Shown: positions 33,220 through 42,066 of the stretch, in pieces
How positions within the stretch are numbered: position 1 is the stretch's first letter
Layout of the letters: every line of letters starts with the position of its first letter
NCBI RefSeq assembly: GCF_900105805.1
Contig: NZ_LT629788.1
Span: 2,976,001 to 3,040,000, forward strand
Source of the DNA: Pseudomonas moraviensis
Lineage (GTDB): Bacteria; Pseudomonadota; Gammaproteobacteria; Pseudomonadales; Pseudomonadaceae
Length of the DNA: 64,000 nt
Direction: 5' to 3'
Position numbers and translations under genes: made by a program
Notes under the pieces: model-generated
Told to the model about the DNA's origin: nothing
Databases searched by the model: none
What the model saw: only the letters and a program-made list of their open reading frames with translations

Positions 33220-34278
33220 TTACCAACGAAACCGCAACGACGGTGCCACCGCTGCCGGGGTTGGCGCTGCTACCGCAGGCGCACCCTCGACGGCTGGCTG
33301 CACAGCTGCCGCTGGAACCGGCTCCTCGGCAGGCAGCTCCTGCAACTTCGCCAGCGACAATTGCGCGCGCAACTGATCGGCGCTGCCATTGACCCGATAG
33401 ACGATGCGATCGCCCTGCACGCTCTGCAGACGCACGCCGAACGGTTCGAGTAACCGCAGCAGCGCCGCATAATGCTCCAGATTCATGCCCTGCACTTCCA
33501 GAGTCTGCTGACCCGATGCGCCGGGCTTGGCAACGAATCGCGGCGCCAGACGCTCGGCCACCGCCAGCATCACCGCATCGGCAACCGCAGCCTGGTCGGC
33601 GCCCTGCACGCTGCCGGCCTCTTTCTGATCGCCGAGCCACAGCCGCCATTTCGCCTGCCACTGCCCGCTCTCTTCACGGGCATGCACCGCGAGCAAGGCG
33701 TCAGCGTTGTAGCGTTCCGAAGCACTGCGCAGGGGCGCGGGATCAGCACTTTCCAGCGCCGGCGCAGTGGCGACGAGTTGTTCGCTGAGATCCGCCAGCG
33801 GCAGACGCAGTGGCAAACCGCGATGTTGCGCAGCCGTGCGCAACGTTGAGGCAGCGGCCTGACCGTCACCGACCAGACTCGCACCTTCAGTCGAATCGTT
33901 CAGCCACCAGCTCAAAATCGACGGCCGACTGGCGCCCCACACCGGCAGCCCGGCGCGGCGCAACGCCTGCTCGGTGGTTGCCGGATCGAAATCGACTTTC
34001 AGCACTTCCGGTGGGCCGGCATCGAAACCGAACTGGCTGATGATCTGCTGCGGGTCCTTGCGGATCGGTGCCAGCCCCGGGCTCTGCGCGGCTTTCGGGT
34101 CGCCGGTCAGGCGCAGCACCAGCGTATCGAGCGCTGCCTGCGTGGCGCGATCGCGCTCTTGCGCAGCCTGGCCGTTGACCGGCTGACGCACCTGATAAAG
34201 GCCTTTGAGGTTTTCGGCATGGCTCGCCAGGCTGACCAGTGTCAGGCAGCCCACAAATAAAAATTTACAAAAACGCAT
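33220..34278 (-). CDS. DUF2066 periplasmic or envelope protein
   Basis: This 352-residue protein has a signal peptide (MRFCKFLFVGCLTLVSLASHA) and a DUF2066 domain over most of its length: LYQVRQPVNGQAAQERDRATQAAL near the start, SILSWWLNDS in the middle and a repeat-like C-terminus rich in Ala/Pro/Val. The function of DUF2066 is unknown; it often lies near purM and the hda/permease genes in gamma-proteobacteria, as here. The start at 34278 gives the signal peptide. It is divergent from purM with 373 bp between. Confidence 0.88.
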   Translation of the reverse strand: MRFCKFLFVGCLTLVSLASHAENLKGLYQVRQPVNGQAAQERDRATQAALDTLVLRLTGDPKAAQSPGLAPIRKDPQQIISQFGFDAGPPEVLKVDFDPATTEQALRRAGLPVWGASRPSILSWWLNDSTEGASLVGDGQAAASTLRTAAQHRGLPLRLPLADLSEQLVATAPALESADPAPLRSASERYNADALLAVHAREESGQWQAKWRLWLGDQKEAGSVQGADQAAVADAVMLAVAERLAPRFVAKPGASGQQTLEVQGMNLEHYAALLRLLEPFGVRLQSVQGDRIVYRVNGSADQLRAQLSLAKLQELPAEEPVPAAAVQPAVEGAPAVAAPTPAAVAPSLRFRW

Positions 34279-34651
34279 GGAAAATTCCCGTCGACAGGAG
34301 CGGCTGGAACACGCCGCGTGAACCGTTTGAGCAAGGCTGTGACCCCCTCCTCTGGCAAAACATTCACACGGTAGCGGTAAGTTTTTGCACAGTCCTAACG
34401 ATAGACGGTTAATCGCCACACCTTATACAGGCAGTCATCCCCTGCGATTGCAAAAAATTTCCGCCGATATGGCCCTGCCCGTCGGTGCGAGGATGGCCGC
34501 TGCCCCTCAAGCCTGATAAAATCGCGCGCCTTCGCAGACCGGCAACAGCCGGGCCCCTCGAAACTCGCGTGAGGCGATCGCCCATCGAGTTCGACGTTCC
34601 CGCTGAACTCGGTCGTTACCCCCTGAATCCCCTCCCCTAAAGGCCTGGATC
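34279..34651. other. Divergent control region between the DUF2066 gene and purM
   Basis: No gene is seen. A purM -10 candidate TAAAAT at 34517-34522 has no good -35 box. GTTTGAGC and other AT/GC-mixed stretches occur, but no riboswitch or strong inverted repeat was recognised. Confidence 0.55.
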
Positions 34652-35710
34652 ATGAGCAAGCAACCCTCCCTGAGCTACAAGGACGCCGGTGTAGACATCG
34701 ACGCCGGTGAAGCATTGGTCGAACGCATCAAGAGCGTCGCCAAGCGCACTGCGCGCCCGGAAGTCATGGGCGGCCTGGGCGGTTTCGGCGCCCTCTGCGA
34801 AATCCCGGCCGGCTACAAGCAGCCGGTGCTGGTCTCCGGCACCGACGGCGTCGGCACCAAGCTGCGTCTGGCGCTGAACCTGAACAAGCACGACAGCATC
34901 GGCATCGACCTTGTCGCCATGTGCGTCAACGACCTGGTGGTGTGCGGCGCCGAGCCGCTGTTCTTCCTTGACTACTACGCCACCGGCAAACTCAACGTCG
35001 ACACCGCTGCCCAGGTTGTGACCGGCATCGGCGCTGGCTGCGAACTGTCGGGTTGCTCGCTGGTCGGCGGCGAAACCGCTGAAATGCCAGGCATGTACGA
35101 AGGCGAAGACTACGACCTGGCCGGCTTCTGCGTCGGCGTCGTGGAAAAATCGGAAATCATCGACGGCTCGAAAGTCGCCACCGGTGACGCCCTGATCGCC
35201 CTGCCATCGTCCGGCCCGCACTCCAACGGCTACTCGCTGATCCGCAAGATCATCGAAGTCTCCGGCGCCGACATCGAGAACACCCAGCTCGACGGCAAGC
35301 CGCTGACCGACCTGCTGATGGCCCCGACCCGCATCTACGTCAAGCCACTGCTCAAGCTGATCAAGGACACTGGCGCCGTCAAGGCCATGGCCCACATCAC
35401 CGGTGGCGGCCTGCTCGACAACATTCCGCGCGTACTGCCAAAAGGCGCTCAGGCTGTAGTTGATGTGGCCAGCTGGACTCGCCCGGCCGTGTTCGACTGG
35501 CTGCAAGAGAAAGGCAATGTTGACGAAACCGAGATGCACCGCGTGCTCAACTGCGGCGTCGGCATGGTCATCTGCGTGGCTCAGGAGCACGTCGAAGTTG
35601 CCCTGAACACCCTGCGTGACGCCGGCGAGCAGCCTTGGGTCATCGGTCAGATCGCCGTGGCCGCCGAAGGCGCTGCGCAGGTCGAGCTGAAGAACCTCAA
35701 GGCCCACTGA
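34652..35710 (+). CDS. purM: Phosphoribosylformylglycinamidine cyclo-ligase
   Basis: This 352-residue AIR synthetase closes the imidazole ring in purine synthesis, using ATP on FGAM. It carries the family sequences YKDAGVDIDAGEALVERIK at the start, SGTDGVGTKLRLA near residue 65, GGETAEMPGMY at about 135 and ITGGGLLDNIPRVLP at about 250. Length fits bacterial PurM. The stop overlaps the purN start by one base (TGATG at 35708-35712), so the two genes are translationally coupled. Confidence 0.97.
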   Translation: MSKQPSLSYKDAGVDIDAGEALVERIKSVAKRTARPEVMGGLGGFGALCEIPAGYKQPVLVSGTDGVGTKLRLALNLNKHDSIGIDLVAMCVNDLVVCGAEPLFFLDYYATGKLNVDTAAQVVTGIGAGCELSGCSLVGGETAEMPGMYEGEDYDLAGFCVGVVEKSEIIDGSKVATGDALIALPSSGPHSNGYSLIRKIIEVSGADIENTQLDGKPLTDLLMAPTRIYVKPLLKLIKDTGAVKAMAHITGGGLLDNIPRVLPKGAQAVVDVASWTRPAVFDWLQEKGNVDETEMHRVLNCGVGMVICVAQEHVEVALNTLRDAGEQPWVIGQIAVAAEGAAQVELKNLKAH

Positions 35711-36360
35711 TGCCAAAGCCCTGTGATGTCGTGGTGCTGTTGTCCGGCACCGGCAGTAACTTGCAGGCTCTGATCGACAGCACGCGGACCGGCGACAGCC
35801 CGGTCCGCATCGCTGCGGTGATTTCCAACCGCGCCGACGCCTACGGCCTGCAACGCGCCCGCGACGCGGGTATCGCCACCCGCTCGCTGGATCACGAGGC
35901 ATTCGAGGGCCGCGAGGCCTTCGATGCCGCGCTGATCGAACTGATCGATCAATTCAACCCGAAACTCGTGGTACTGGCCGGTTTCATGCGCATTCTCAGC
36001 GCTGATTTCGTTCGCCACTATCAGGGTCGCCTGCTCAACATCCACCCGTCGTTGCTGCCCAAATACAAAGGGTTACACACTCATCAGCGCGCGCTGGAGG
36101 CCGGCGACACGGAACATGGCTGCTCCGTACACTTTGTCACCGAGGAACTCGATGGCGGACCACTGGTCGTACAGGCAGTATTACCGGTAGAGTTGCACGA
36201 CACGCCGCAGAGTCTGGCGCAACGAGTCCACGTTCAGGAACACCTGATCTATCCGATGGCGGTACGCTGGTTTGCCGAAGGCAGACTGACACTCGGAGAC
36301 CAGGGTGCTTTACTCGACGGCCAGCTACTCGCCGCCAGCGGCCACTTGATTCGAAACTAG
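35710..36360 (+). CDS. purN: Phosphoribosylglycinamide formyltransferase
   Basis: This 216-residue enzyme formylates GAR with 10-formyl-THF. VVLLSGTGSNLQALID is the nucleotide-binding start, and LLNIHPSLLPKYKGLHTH carries the catalytic Asn and His; the catalytic Asp follows in the EELDGGPLV segment. The ATG at 35710 is used because it gives the family start MPKPCDVVVLLSG; a longer frame overlaps purM. It is coupled to purM and followed 8 bp later by a DUF3108 gene. Confidence 0.96.
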   Translation: MPKPCDVVVLLSGTGSNLQALIDSTRTGDSPVRIAAVISNRADAYGLQRARDAGIATRSLDHEAFEGREAFDAALIELIDQFNPKLVVLAGFMRILSADFVRHYQGRLLNIHPSLLPKYKGLHTHQRALEAGDTEHGCSVHFVTEELDGGPLVVQAVLPVELHDTPQSLAQRVHVQEHLIYPMAVRWFAEGRLTLGDQGALLDGQLLAASGHLIRN

Positions 36361-36368
36361 GAGATATT

Positions 36369-37082
36369 ATGCGTCGCGCCCTGCTCTTCGCCTGCGCTCT
36401 GCTCGCCCTGCCCTTCGCGCAGGCAGCGGACCTTCAACCGTTCTCCGCCAGCTACACCGCCGACTGGAAGCAGCTGCCCATGAGCGGCACCGCCGAACGC
36501 AGCCTGACCAAGGAAGCCAACGGCGTCTGGAAACTCAGCTTCAAGGCGTCGATGATGATCGCCAGCCTGACCGAAGAAAGCACCCTGAAGCTGGACAAGG
36601 ACACCTTGCTGCCGCAGTCCTACCACTTCGAACGCGGCGGTCTGGGCAAAGCGAAAAAGGCTGATCTGGACTTCGACTGGGCCAACAAAATGGTGACCGG
36701 TACCGACCGTGGCGACGCGGTGAAGATCCCGCTGAACCGTGGCATGGTCGACAAGTCGACCTACCAGCTGGCGCTGCAACATGACGTCGCCGCCGGCAAG
36801 AAAAGCATGAGCTATCAGGTCGTCGATGATGGCGAAGTCGATACCTACGACTTCCGCGTGCTGGGTTCGGAAAAGGTCGACACCAAGGCCGGCCAGATCG
36901 ACGCGATCAAGGTAGAACGCGTGCGCGACCCGACACAAAGCAAGCGCATCACCGTGCTGTGGTTCGCCAAGGATTGGGATTACCTGTTGGTGCGTCTGCA
37001 GCAGGTCGAGACTGACGGCAAGGAGTACAACATCATGCTCCAGGACGGCACGGTCAACGGCAAGACTGTCAAAGGCAGCTAA
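36369..37082 (+). CDS. DUF3108 exported protein
   Basis: This 237-residue protein has a signal peptide (MRRALLFACALLALPFAQA) and a DUF3108 domain. It begins LQPFSASYTADWKQLPMSG and continues in beta-rich repeats, ending with LLVRLQQVETDGKEYNIMLQ. DUF3108 proteins are periplasmic and of unknown function. The gene follows purN by 8 bp and is probably co-transcribed with purMN, although no purine link is implied by sequence. A strong terminator follows. Confidence 0.88.
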   Translation: MRRALLFACALLALPFAQAADLQPFSASYTADWKQLPMSGTAERSLTKEANGVWKLSFKASMMIASLTEESTLKLDKDTLLPQSYHFERGGLGKAKKADLDFDWANKMVTGTDRGDAVKIPLNRGMVDKSTYQLALQHDVAAGKKSMSYQVVDDGEVDTYDFRVLGSEKVDTKAGQIDAIKVERVRDPTQSKRITVLWFAKDWDYLLVRLQQVETDGKEYNIMLQDGTVNGKTVKGS

Positions 37083-37098
37083 TCGCGCTGCTGGAACG

Positions 37099-37128
37099 AA
37101 AGAGCCCCGCGAATGCGGGGCTTTTGTT
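37099..37128 (+). terminator. Intrinsic terminator of the purMN-DUF3108 unit
   Basis: AGAGCCCCGC and GCGGGGCTTTT pair around GAAT, followed by TTTTGTTTA. The hairpin is compact with an adjacent T-run. Confidence 0.9.
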
Positions 37129-37160
37129 TATCTGCTCAACGATACTGCCCGGCGGCCCTA

Positions 37161-37308
37161 CCCCTCACCCCAGCCTCTCCCGAGGGAGAGGAAGCCGAGC
37201 GAGGTGTCTGCCGCTATCCATCGACCTGAGAAACCGAGTCGAATATGGATTCCAAAGCATCGCACGATCAGTCCCCTCTCCCTCCGGGAGAGGGTTAGGG
37301 TGAGGGGG
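37161..37308. repeat. MITE-like intergenic repeat, single unit
   Basis: CCCCTCACCCCAGCCTCTCCC on the left and GGGAGAGGGTTAGGGTGAGGGG on the right (each given as span) form terminal inverted arms, with the internal CATCGACCTGAGAAACCGAGTCGAATATGG between. The distance between the two CCTCTCCC blocks is 101 bp. The same family recurs at 41.6 kb and flanks the IS at 62.6-64 kb. Confidence 0.8.
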
Positions 37309-37323
37309 TTTTGAAGGTCAAAC

Positions 37324-38949
37324 TCAGACAGAAAACCGCGCCACCATCCCATTCAGATCCACTGCCAAACGCGACAGATCCTGACTCGCCGCACTGGTCT
37401 GATTGGCCCCCGCCGAGGTCTGCATCGCCAGATCCCGGATGTTCATCAGATTGCGATCCACCTCGCGCGCCACCGCGGCTTGTTCTTCCGAGGCACTGGC
37501 GATCACCAGGTTGCGCTCGTTGATCAAGGTAAACGCCGAGGCGATTTCCTCCAGAGCAGAACCTGCGCTCTTGGCTAATTCCAGGGTCGAACGCGCCCGT
37601 GCGTTGCTTTGCTGCATTGAGCTGACAGCCGAATCGGTGCCCTGCTGGATCCCGCCGATCATCTGCTCGATTTCCTGAGTCGACTGCTGAGTGCGATGAG
37701 CCAGCGCGCGCACTTCATCGGCAACCACCGCAAAGCCACGCCCGGCATCGCCGGCGCGCGCCGCTTCGATCGCGGCGTTGAGGGCGAGCAGATTGGTCTG
37801 TTCGGCAATTGAGCGAATCACGTCCAGCACTTTGCTGATGCCGTGGACCTTTTGCGCCAACGCCTCGACCTGCGCCGCATTGTTGGTGACGTCACCGGCG
37901 AGAAACTCGATCGACGTCACCGTCTGCTGCACCTGCTCGCGCCCTTGCCGGGCGATGCGGTCGGATTCGCGGGAAGCTTCGGACGTGGCGACAGCGTTGT
38001 TCGCCACCTCTTCCACCGCAGCCGTCATCTGATTGACCGCCGTGGCGGCCTGCTCGATTTCCTGACTTTGCTGGTGCAGACCGCGCGTGGCGTCTTCAGT
38101 GACACTGCTCAACTCCTCGGCCGCCGAGGCCAGTTGCGTGGACGACTCGGAGATGCGCCGGATCGTGTCGCGCAGATTGTGCTGCATGCTTTTCAGCGCT
38201 TGCAGCAAGCGCGCCGGCTCGTCATTGCCTGCGATGTGAATATCACCGGTCAAATCCCCGCTGGCCACCACTTCAGCCACGCTGAGCGATTGCGACAATG
38301 GCACGACGATGCTGCGTGTCAGTAGCAATGCCAGGCCAATGGTGATCAGTGCGGCCATGGCGATCATCACCCCGACCCACACCCGCGATTGACTGAACAC
38401 CAACCGTGCAGCCTCGGTGGCCAGGTTGGCGTTGTGTTTATTCATCTCGACCAGATCGCGCAGAGTCACGGCAATCTCATCGGCCAGTGGACTCATCTGA
38501 TCATTGAGAATCGCGGAGGCCTCAGCGACCCGATTCTGCGCTGACAGCTGTAGGACTTGTGCCTGCAGCTCGAGGTATTTGTGCTCGGCAACCTTGAAGC
38601 GATCAAACAGCGCACGCTCTTCAGGCAAGGCGATCAACCGGTCATAGCGCTGCTGCGCTTCGCTCAAGCCACTGCGCAGTTCGTTGAGCTTGGCGACGTT
38701 CTGCTCCAGTGCCTTGGGGTCACGGTTGAGCAACAGGCGCATGGTCAATGCGCGCAGACGCAGCATGTCCTGACTCATTTCCCCGACTGCCATCACGCTT
38801 GGCAGCCAGTTGTTGTCGACTTCATCGGACTGCGCACGCATGTTCGACATTTGCAGCAAGGCGAACGCCCCAAGGGCGAACACCATCAAGGCCAGCAGAC
38901 CGAAACCCAGACCGGCGCGCGGGGCAATATTGAGACTACGGATATTCAT
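37324..38949 (-). CDS. Methyl-accepting chemotaxis protein
   Basis: This 541-residue chemoreceptor has an N-terminal membrane helix (GFGLLALMVFALGAFALLQ), a periplasmic four-helix-bundle domain at about 35-190, a second membrane helix at about 190-210, a HAMP domain near 215-270, and a cytoplasmic signalling domain. VVADEVRALAHRTQQSTQEI and EEQAAVAREVDRNLMNI are the signalling-tip signature. The start at 38949 (MNIRSLN) follows AGGAG. The ligand is unknown. It is alone on the minus strand. Confidence 0.93.
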   Translation of the reverse strand: MNIRSLNIAPRAGLGFGLLALMVFALGAFALLQMSNMRAQSDEVDNNWLPSVMAVGEMSQDMLRLRALTMRLLLNRDPKALEQNVAKLNELRSGLSEAQQRYDRLIALPEERALFDRFKVAEHKYLELQAQVLQLSAQNRVAEASAILNDQMSPLADEIAVTLRDLVEMNKHNANLATEAARLVFSQSRVWVGVMIAMAALITIGLALLLTRSIVVPLSQSLSVAEVVASGDLTGDIHIAGNDEPARLLQALKSMQHNLRDTIRRISESSTQLASAAEELSSVTEDATRGLHQQSQEIEQAATAVNQMTAAVEEVANNAVATSEASRESDRIARQGREQVQQTVTSIEFLAGDVTNNAAQVEALAQKVHGISKVLDVIRSIAEQTNLLALNAAIEAARAGDAGRGFAVVADEVRALAHRTQQSTQEIEQMIGGIQQGTDSAVSSMQQSNARARSTLELAKSAGSALEEIASAFTLINERNLVIASASEEQAAVAREVDRNLMNIRDLAMQTSAGANQTSAASQDLSRLAVDLNGMVARFSV

Positions 38950-39088
38950 GACACTGGCTCCTTCCAAAAAGCGCTGCATCAGCCTGCAGCGGGTTGCTTT
39001 AGAAGGTATCGGCATTGCAAGAAAATTGCGTAAGACGAAAAGGCGATAGACAGACGAGCGGCTAGTTCGAACCCCTGGCCTTGACGTT

Positions 39089-40135
39089 TCAGCGCTGACC
39101 AGCGGTTCTGCCTGGATCGCGGGGCAGTATGGCCAGGAAGTTGTCACGAGCGACTTTACGCGCCACCCCTTCCGGCAAGGCATCCAGGAACGGGCGGTAA
39201 GCGTGCATCTCCTTACCGAGCTTGTTGAATCGTCCTACCACGTCAGAGCCAAGCATGAAGCGCTCGGGGTATTTCTCCACCAGCGCCAGCCATTCCGCGC
39301 GCGGCTTGCCCTGCTCGTCCAACAGGTACGGCGTGAGCATGCTCCACGACAGGTCGATAAACAGATTCGGATAGGCCTCTAGCATGCGCGTCAGGGTTGG
39401 CAACAAGAACGGCAACTGGGTTTGATGCCGATGAATCTCGGCGCTGGTACCGGCATGCGCCCAGATGAAGCGTGTGTGCGGGTGATTGCGCAGCGGCTCT
39501 TCCACTTCCTTCAGGTACAGCGGATTTTTCTCACGCTTGGAGGTGATGTTGGAATGCAACATCACCGGCAGATCGTTTTCCGCGGCGAGGTGATAGATCT
39601 TGGTCATTGCCTCGTTGTTGGCGCGGGGCGTGTCGCCGGCGGTCAGCGCCGTCAGATCGTCGTGCCGGGTAAACACCTCGCCGATGCCCTGCCACAACCC
39701 CGGATACAGGTCGAGCATGCGCTGGATATGCGCAGCGGAATTCTTGTCATTGGGATTGAAGCCGGACAGGAACGGATGAAAGTACTGGCGCTGCTCCGGC
39801 GCGAGTTTCTGCACCGCGTCGGCGATGATCACGTCGGTGGCGCTGTACCAATAGGCATCGGCATCATCACCGGCGTAGTAACGCGGGCGCTTGGGTTCGT
39901 CTTCATGCCATTTCTTCGCCACGGGAATGCCGGAAATCATCACGTGCTCGATGGAGTTTTCCTTCATGGCCGTAAGCAATTTCTGCATGCCGGCGCTTTC
40001 CTGGAAAAAATCCACGTAATGCAGGTGCGCATCGCTGTAGGTGTATTCGCGGGCGCCCGCGCTTCCAGCGAACAGCAGCAGACAGGCAATACTCAGACGA
40101 GACAAGGACACAAGTAATCTCCGGCAGATGGGCAT
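39089..40135 (-). CDS. Exported amidohydrolase-family protein
   Basis: This 348-residue protein has a signal peptide (LLVSLSRLSIACLLLFAGSAGA) followed directly by SDAHLHYVDFF, the metal-binding HxH motif of a TIM-barrel amidohydrolase. Further metal-site features are WAHAGTSAE and the terminal LGSDVVGR aspartate. The fold suggests hydrolysis or decarboxylation of a small acid or lactone, as in amidohydrolase-2 proteins; no substrate can be assigned. It probably acts in the periplasm. It lies 139 bp upstream of the chemoreceptor gene on the same strand. Confidence 0.85.
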   Translation of the reverse strand: MPICRRLLVSLSRLSIACLLLFAGSAGAREYTYSDAHLHYVDFFQESAGMQKLLTAMKENSIEHVMISGIPVAKKWHEDEPKRPRYYAGDDADAYWYSATDVIIADAVQKLAPEQRQYFHPFLSGFNPNDKNSAAHIQRMLDLYPGLWQGIGEVFTRHDDLTALTAGDTPRANNEAMTKIYHLAAENDLPVMLHSNITSKREKNPLYLKEVEEPLRNHPHTRFIWAHAGTSAEIHRHQTQLPFLLPTLTRMLEAYPNLFIDLSWSMLTPYLLDEQGKPRAEWLALVEKYPERFMLGSDVVGRFNKLGKEMHAYRPFLDALPEGVARKVARDNFLAILPRDPGRTAGQR

Positions 40136-40264
40136 AGCCTAGACCGCGCCCGAACGACAAGGGTTCATCCCTGCCAAAAAGCGGAACGCCAACTGCCGGG
40201 AATGCTCTATAACTGCAAGGTCTGTTTTGATCGAACGATTTTTCCTGCCGCCTGTGAGGTTTCC

Positions 40265-40681
40265 ATGACTGTCACCGTCAATACCGTCTCTGCCGAAGGT
40301 TTTCGTCATACCGTCCAGATCGACGATCACGAATTGTTTGCCGACGTACCGAAAACCGCCGGCGGTGAAGGCACCGCGCCGGAGCCGCACGACTACTTCG
40401 ATGCCGCTCTCGGTGCCTGCAAAGCGCTGACCCTGAAAATGTACGCGAAGAAAAAAGACATCCCGCTCACAGGCGTGGGTGTCGAAGTCAAGCGCGACAA
40501 CAGCGAAGAGCAGAAAGGCAAATACGCCCTGCACGTCACCCTGACGCTCAAAGGCGTACTGACCGACGCCCAGCGCGAGGAACTGCTGCGTGTGGCCGAT
40601 CGCTGCCCGATTCACAAGCTGATGACCACCAGCGAAGTCAGCATCGAAACCCACGCGCCACAAGGCTTCGACAGCCAATAA
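40265..40681 (+). CDS. OsmC/Ohr-family redox protein
   Basis: This 138-residue protein has the OsmC fold. Two conserved cysteines are visible: ALGACKALTLKMYAKKK (about residue 58) and VADRCPIHKLM (about 122), the pair used in peroxide reduction. The longer open frame reaches 40202, but GAGG five bases before the ATG at 40265 gives the family start MTVTVNTV. It probably detoxifies organic hydroperoxides in the cytoplasm. The pirin gene follows 61 bp later. Confidence 0.88.
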   Translation: MTVTVNTVSAEGFRHTVQIDDHELFADVPKTAGGEGTAPEPHDYFDAALGACKALTLKMYAKKKDIPLTGVGVEVKRDNSEEQKGKYALHVTLTLKGVLTDAQREELLRVADRCPIHKLMTTSEVSIETHAPQGFDSQ

Positions 40682-40742
40682 TCCTCCCGATGCCAGCGGC
40701 GGGTTATGCTTCTGGCATCACCCGCTCAGCCTGGAATGCACC

Positions 40743-41609
40743 ATGGACATGCCACTCCTGATCATCCGCCCACGCGCCGAAGACGTCGAAGGCCAGCCGA
40801 TCCTGCGCCCGCTGCCGTCAGCCAAATGCCGCAACGTCGGGCCTTTCGTGTTTTTCGACCACATGCTCGAAACGATTTATCCGACGGGCAAAGGGATGGA
40901 CATCCGACAGCACCCGCACATCGGTCTGTCGACCCTGACCTATTTGTTCGAAGGGCAGCTGCAGCACAAAGACAGTCTTGGCTCCGATCAGGTGGTCGGT
41001 GCTGGCGATGTCAGCTGGATGACCGCTGGCAGCGCCATCGCCCATGTCGAGCGCACCCCTGCGCCGCTGCTTGCCGAGACCTTCACCTTGCATGGCTTGC
41101 AAGTCTGGCTGGCCTCACCCAGGGAACACGAACAGGGCCCGGGGCATTACAGCCATCACCCGGCAGCGACACTTCCGGTCAGCGATAACCTTGGCGTGCA
41201 GATTCGGATGATTGCCGGGTCAGGTTTTTGCCTGGAATCGCCAGTGCCGGTGCTTTCTCCTACGCTGTATGCCGAAGTGAAAATGCAGACTGCGACCACA
41301 CTGCTGATTCCAACCGAGCATCAAGAGCGCGCGGTGTATGTATTGAGCGGCGATGCGCAATTGAATGGCGAGGCGGTTGAGCCGCATGCGCTGGTGGTGT
41401 TGCCCGCTGGCGAAGCAATGAGTCTGTTTGCTGAAAGCGATGTGCACGCGGTGGTGTTCGGCGGTGCGCCGCTGGACGGTCCGAGACGGATCAACTGGAA
41501 TTTCGTCGCCAGTGATCCGGCGGCGATTGATGAAGCCAGGCGGAAGTGGGCGGCTAAGGACTGGCCGACGGTGCCGGGGGAAGTCGAGCGGATCGAACTA
41601 CCGCGCTAG
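40743..41609 (+). CDS. Pirin-family protein
   Basis: This 288-residue bicupin has the pirin N-terminal signature: FFDHMLETIYPTGKGMDIRQHPHIGLSTLTYL with His/His/Glu metal-binding residues (HPHIGL near 57-62). The C-terminal cupin follows from about residue 170 (EHQERAVYVLSGDAQLNG). Pirins bind iron and some have quercetinase activity; others alter pyruvate dehydrogenase or transcription. The start at 40743 gives MDMPLLIIRPRAEDVEG, matching the family length. A tandem repeat array begins 8 bp after the stop. Confidence 0.9.
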   Translation: MDMPLLIIRPRAEDVEGQPILRPLPSAKCRNVGPFVFFDHMLETIYPTGKGMDIRQHPHIGLSTLTYLFEGQLQHKDSLGSDQVVGAGDVSWMTAGSAIAHVERTPAPLLAETFTLHGLQVWLASPREHEQGPGHYSHHPAATLPVSDNLGVQIRMIAGSGFCLESPVPVLSPTLYAEVKMQTATTLLIPTEHQERAVYVLSGDAQLNGEAVEPHALVVLPAGEAMSLFAESDVHAVVFGGAPLDGPRRINWNFVASDPAAIDEARRKWAAKDWPTVPGEVERIELPR

Positions 41610-41616
41610 GCCGCTT

Positions 41617-42058
41617 ACCCTCACCCCAGCCCTCTCCCAGAGGGAGAGGGAGCCGACCGAGGTGTCTTGCGTTATACATCGACCTGAAAAATCCCGGCGA
41701 TTATGGATTCGCCTATTCACGTTCAGGTCGACGTCACTCCCGAGCACCCCCCAATCAGTCCCCTCTCCCAGAAGTAGAGGGAGCCGAACGAGCTGGCTTG
41801 CGTTATACATCGACCTGAAAAATCCCGGCGATTATGGATTCGCCTATTCACGTTCAGGTCGACGTCACTCCCGAGCCTCCCCCAATCAGTCCCCTCTCCC
41901 AGAAGTAGAGGGAGCCGAACGAGCTGGCTTGCGTCATACAAAGACCTGAAAAGTCCCGGCGATTATGGATTCGCCTATTCACGTTCAGGTCGACTTCACT
42001 CCCGAGCATCCCCCAATCAGTCCCCTCTCCCTCCGGGAGAGGGCTAGGGTGAGGGGCT
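41617..42058. repeat. Tandem array: three 131-bp units flanked by MITE-like terminal arms
   Basis: CCTCTCCC blocks start at 41631, 41762, 41893 and 42024, so the period is exactly 131 bp three times. Each unit reads CCTCTCCCAGA..., GAGCCGA, a ATACATCGACCTGAAAA region and CGGCGATTATGGATTCGCCT. Left arm (41619 onward, CCCTCACCCCAGCC) and right arm (GGGCTAGGGTGAGGGG) are inverted copies of each other. Unit differences are few. No coding is supported; open frames inside follow the repeat. Confidence 0.9.
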
Positions 42059-42066
42059 TTTCGCTT

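Noticed and set aside
41598..41941. Minus-strand ORFs sharing QLVRLPLLLGEGTDWG
   Set aside because: They follow the 131-bp repeat units and their sequence is repeat-driven, not conserved coding.
41617..42058. Possible CRISPR-like array
   Set aside because: The period is 131 bp with near-identical units and no variable spacers. It is a tandem repeat.
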